Shown here piece after piece: positions 5,732 to 8,000 of a stretch of 8,000 nt of DNA. The stretch is from Opitutaceae bacterium (GTDB lineage Bacteria; Verrucomicrobiota; Verrucomicrobiia; Opitutales; Opitutaceae). How positions within the stretch are numbered: the stretch's first letter is position 1; every line of letters begins with the position of its first letter. The notes under the pieces were generated by a model. It made no database searches and was not told the origin of the DNA. It was given only the letters and a program-made list of their open reading frames with translations. The stretch lies in contig JAISTY010000104.1 of the NCBI GenBank assembly GCA_031272375.1, forward strand, positions 1-8,000, in the 5' to 3' direction. The position numbers were made by a program, and so were the translations under genes.

Positions 5732-5808
5732 CCACGGATTGCACGGATGGAACTTTGTGATGTTAAATGAATTGGAAATCTGTGGAAATCCGTGAAATCT
5801 GTGGATAA
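5732..5808. repeat. Dispersed ATCCGTGAAATCTGTG-type repeat, second locus
   Basis: CCACGGATTGCACGGATGG (5732-5750) and the run of GAAATCTGTGGA and AATCCGTGAAATC units at 5775-5806 belong to the same family as the repeat at 3461-3563. CCACGGATT (5732-5740) can pair with AATCTGTGG (5796-5804, one G-U) or, over eight bases, with AATCCGTG (5787-5794). The resulting stem could act as a two-way transcription barrier between the convergent regulator and methyltransferase genes; that role is inference. Confidence 0.75.
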
Positions 5809-5845
5809 ATGAACTTCGTAAGGAGGGGAGGGGAGGGGCGGGGCG

Positions 5846-6745
5846 TTATTTGGAGGCGGCGTGGAAGCGGCGCAGGGCGCCGGAGGTTGCGAGGCACACG
5901 CAATCGCTGCCGTCCGCGGTCGGGAGCCAGTGAAAAACCCCCGGCCAGCCGCGTTCCATCGCGTTGCGAAGCCCGCCGACCTCCATCGCAAGGACGCCCT
6001 CCGGCGCCAGCCGCCGCGCCGCCTGAGCGACAAGCCGCCGGATGATCGCAAGGCCGTCGCGGCCGCCGTCCAGCGCCATGCGCGGCTCCCGTTGGAACTC
6101 CCGCGGCAGCTTGTCGCAAACCGCGCTGGGTTCGTAGGGCGGGTTGCTGACGATGAGGTCGTAGGCGGCCTCCGGCACGGCGTCGAAAAGATCGGAGCGG
6201 AACAACGCCACCCGCCCCGTCAGGCGGTGCCGGCGGACGTTGAGGCGCGCGACCTCAAGGGCGTCCGCCGAAAGCTCGACCGCGTCCACGCGCGCCCGGC
6301 GGTAGTGGCGCGCCATGAGAATCGCGAGGCAGGCGGAGCCGGCGCAGACGTCCGCCGCCCGCCGCACATTCGCCGGCTCCAGTGGCAGCCCGCCGGGGAT
6401 AAGCTCCGTGAAATAGCTCCGGGGGATGAGGACGCGTTCGTCCACGTGGAAACGCAGCCCGCCGAGCCAGGCCTCCTTGAGGAGGTAGGCGGAGGGGGCG
6501 CCTTCGGCGCGTCTTTCGACGAGCGAGGCGAGACGCGCGTTCTCCGCCGCGGAAAGTTTCCGGCGCAACACCTCCGGCGGGCTGTCGAGGGGCAGCCCAA
6601 GCCCCCGGAGCACGAGGAACAGCGCCTCGTCGCCGAGGTCGGCGGCGACTTGTCCGGCGGCGGCGCCCGCGCGCTCCCAGCGCCGCGCCGCGAACGCCCG
6701 CCAGCCGGCGGCGGTCGCCGGTGTTTTTTCCCCGGCGGCTCTCAT
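5846..6745 (-). CDS. prmB: PrmB-type N5-glutamine methyltransferase (ribosomal protein L3)
   Basis: This 299-residue protein (E. coli PrmB has 310) uses S-adenosylmethionine to methylate a glutamine side chain, in PrmB the one in ribosomal protein L3. The helical N-terminal substrate domain covers about 1-100. FHVDERVLIPRSYFTELI (99-116) is the PrmB-type linker; release-factor enzymes (PrmC) usually have VPRPETE here. The Rossmann methyltransferase domain follows, with SAM motif I DVCAGSACLAI (132-142), acidic E157 in VDAVELS, SDLFDAV, and the catalytic NPPY (201-204) that contacts the glutamine. LPREFQREPRMALDGGRDGL (213-232) is the conserved segment after NPPY. The ATG overlaps the TGA of the upstream protease gene (ATGA), so the two are probably translationally coupled; no Shine-Dalgarno is seen. 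The IPRS motif and the REP-ALDGG segment favour PrmB over PrmC, though target specificity is not proved. Confidence 0.88.
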   Translation of the reverse strand: MRAAGEKTPATAAGWRAFAARRWERAGAAAGQVAADLGDEALFLVLRGLGLPLDSPPEVLRRKLSAAENARLASLVERRAEGAPSAYLLKEAWLGGLRFHVDERVLIPRSYFTELIPGGLPLEPANVRRAADVCAGSACLAILMARHYRRARVDAVELSADALEVARLNVRRHRLTGRVALFRSDLFDAVPEAAYDLIVSNPPYEPSAVCDKLPREFQREPRMALDGGRDGLAIIRRLVAQAARRLAPEGVLAMEVGGLRNAMERGWPGVFHWLPTADGSDCVCLATSGALRRFHAASK

Positions 6746-7401
6746 GACGCGCCCGCGCCGGCGAGCAGGACGAGGAGGTTGACGAACGGGAACATCACCA
6801 AGTCGAGCGCGAAGGCGAAGGCCGCGCGGACGACGGGGACGTTGAGCAGCACGATGAGAATCAGAAACCCCCAGCGCGACAGCCGCAGGTAAGTCTCGCC
6901 GCTCATGCGCGTCAGGTGGCGCAGGACATGGCTGCCGTCGAGCGGCGGCACGGGCAGCAGGTTGAAGACCGCCAGCATCACGTTGACGCTTATGAAAACC
7001 AAGGCGATGTGTCCCAGACCCTGGTCAACGTGCGCCAGCGTCCCGCCGAGGATCGCCGCCAGCAGCGCCAGTCCGAGGTTGGAGGCGGGGCCGGCGAGGG
7101 TGACGAGGAGGTCGTTGCGGACGCGCAGGCGCGGCTCGAAATTGGAGGTGTTGACCGGCACCGGCTTCCCCCAGGCGAAGAGAAACGCCCCCTTGAACAG
7201 CAGGAGGCACACCAGCGGAAACCCAACCGAGCCGAGCGGATCCATGTGCGCGAGGGGGTTGAGGGTGACGCGTCCGAGGGCGCGCGCCGTGCCGTCCCCC
7301 AGTTTGTCGGCGGTGAAGGCGTGCGCCCATTCGTGGACGCAAAACCCGACAAGCAGGCAGAGGTAGAAGATAAGGGACTGGCGGAGATCAAAGGTTTCCA
7401 T
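6742..7401 (-). CDS. M50-family site-2-type zinc metalloprotease (YwhC/SpoIVFB-like), membrane
   Basis: From ATG 7401 the protein has 219 residues and about five or six hydrophobic segments, fitting the compact group of M50 peptidases that lack PDZ and CBS domains. HEWAH (23-27), inside the first membrane segment, is the HExxH zinc site. HAFTADKLGDGTARALGRVTLNPLAHMDPLGS is typical of the small M50 group, as is LAGPASNLGLA (102-112). FNLLPVPPLDGSHVL (146-160) supplies the third zinc ligand, D155. Such enzymes cut substrates within or near the membrane; the substrate here is unknown. The frame extends upstream to 7557, but that part is low-complexity and lacks family similarity, so METFDL is taken as the start. 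Its TGA overlaps the prmB ATG by four bases. It is divergent from the kinase-like gene, with 175 bases between the starts, which must hold the operon promoter. Confidence 0.88.
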   Translation of the reverse strand: METFDLRQSLIFYLCLLVGFCVHEWAHAFTADKLGDGTARALGRVTLNPLAHMDPLGSVGFPLVCLLLFKGAFLFAWGKPVPVNTSNFEPRLRVRNDLLVTLAGPASNLGLALLAAILGGTLAHVDQGLGHIALVFISVNVMLAVFNLLPVPPLDGSHVLRHLTRMSGETYLRLSRWGFLILIVLLNVPVVRAAFAFALDLVMFPFVNLLVLLAGAGAS

Positions 7402-7576
7402 GCGCGGGGAAAAAAAGCCCGAATCGCCGGACGGGTGGAAGAGGGAAATCGCCGCTTTGGCGCCTCCGGCGTTGTCCGCGCGCCGCGAACCCATGGCGCG
7501 GGGGCCGCCGCGGAGCCTCTTTGGGCTGGAAAAACGGCGGGCGGGCGTGATTTTCACGGCGGTTATCCCCCCTTGT

Positions 7577-7912
7577 ATGAAAGAACGTCAAAAATGTCTG
7601 TCCCTGTTGCGGGCCCGTTTCCCGGACGAGGAATTTTCCGACGCGGGGCTTGAGCTGGTGCACTGCGGGCGGCACGCGAACGCGCGCGTCTTCCGCTGGC
7701 GGGGGGGCGGGCGCGACTGGATCATCAAGGACTTCTCCTCGTGCGCGTGGCTGGCGCGGGCGCTGGTCGGGCGCTGGGCGACACGCCGGGAGTTCCGGGC
7801 GTTGACGCGCCTGAAAAACCTGCGCGGCGTCGCCGGCAACGCGACGCGCCTGGGGCCGTGCACGGTGGCGTATGATTTCATCCCCGCGCGCCAGAGGCCA
7901 GCGCAACAGTGA
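7577..7912 (+). CDS. RIO/Kdo-kinase-like protein, N-lobe only (truncated, probable pseudogene)
   Basis: From ATG 7577 the product is 111 residues. ARVFRWRGGGRDWIIKDFS (36-54) resembles the beta2-beta3 region of RIO-like and lipopolysaccharide (Kdo/heptose) kinases, with K51 as the ATP-binding lysine. LVGRWATRREFRALTRLKNLRGVA contains E72 as the alpha-C glutamate, and AYDFIP at about 100-105 corresponds to the hinge strand. A working kinase of this group then needs roughly another 100 residues, including the HGD-type catalytic loop and the metal-binding aspartate. Here the frame ends in ARQRPAQQ-stop, and neither other forward frame continues with kinase-like sequence. The gene therefore appears cut shortly after the hinge, by deletion or insertion of foreign sequence. 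An upstream start near 7400 is possible but would add low-complexity sequence antisense to the protease leader. The family call is moderate; the incompleteness is clear if it holds. Confidence 0.55.
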   Translation: MKERQKCLSLLRARFPDEEFSDAGLELVHCGRHANARVFRWRGGGRDWIIKDFSSCAWLARALVGRWATRREFRALTRLKNLRGVAGNATRLGPCTVAYDFIPARQRPAQQ

Positions 7913-7953
7913 AAGGAATGGAAAAGTCACGCGAAGGGGAGGGAGGATGCCGG

Positions 7954-8000
7954 GTGAGTAAAAATGAAACCGACAAGAGAACCCAGATACCGACGCGTGA
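7954..8000 (+). CDS. Possible start of a further gene (partial, runs off right edge)
   Basis: GTG at 7954 is preceded seven bases upstream by GGAGG (7942-7946) within GGGAGGGAGG, the best ribosome-binding site in the window. The frame reads MSKNETDKRTQIPTR and remains open to the edge. Composition is less GC-biased than in the neighbouring genes. An ATG at 7964 in another frame (MKPTREPRYRRV) is an alternative. With about 15 codons no family can be named. Confidence 0.3.
   Translation, partial: MSKNETDKRTQIPTR

Noticed and set aside
7402..7557. N-terminal extension of the M50 protease to 7557
   Set aside because: The extra 52 residues are basic and low-complexity and precede the normal family start, METFDLRQS, which leads directly into the first membrane segment.

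Overview
The window looks like a chromosomal segment from a high-GC member of the Verrucomicrobiota, probably near the Opitutales. That placement is an inference. It rests on the TonB-dependent receptor style (a long signal peptide, then a V-V-T-L-D-E-F TonB-box-like stretch), on several families of short dispersed repeats that I associate with that phylum, and on start codons mostly lacking a Shine-Dalgarno sequence. No RNA gene, CRISPR array or complete insertion sequence is visible.

Layout. 1-1721 (minus): the N-terminal 573 residues of a TonB-dependent outer-membrane receptor that runs off the left edge. 1722-2083: a 362-base gene-free stretch with a GC hairpin and two kinds of short repeats. 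2084-3445 (minus): a GlpT-like organophosphate:phosphate antiporter interrupted by an in-frame amber codon and carrying a repeat-derived insertion in its central loop. 3446-3605: a spacer filled by a dispersed repeat. 3606-4712 (minus): a divergent GpsA-family glycerol-3-phosphate dehydrogenase. 4713-4864: a divergent promoter region. 4865-5632 (plus): a DeoR/GlpR-family regulator. 5633-5845: a convergent intergenic region with two more repeat families. 5846-6745 and 6742-7401 (both minus, overlapping by ATGA): PrmB-type glutamine methyltransferase and a small M50 site-2-type metalloprotease. 7577-7912 (plus): the N-lobe of a RIO/Kdo-kinase-like protein that stops before any catalytic loop. 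7913-8000: possibly the start of another gene.

How the genes fit together. The dehydrogenase and the transporter form a probable minus-strand transcription unit, and the DeoR-type regulator is transcribed away from them across 152 bases. This resembles a glycerol-3-phosphate module: uptake by GlpT, oxidation to dihydroxyacetone phosphate by the dehydrogenase, and local control by the regulator. The amber codon suggests that the transport step is lost, or depends on readthrough. The methyltransferase/protease pair is a separate, translationally coupled unit. No wholly new system is evident. The most notable signals are the amber codon just before a substrate-binding arginine, the repeat sequence inside a coding region, and the truncated kinase.
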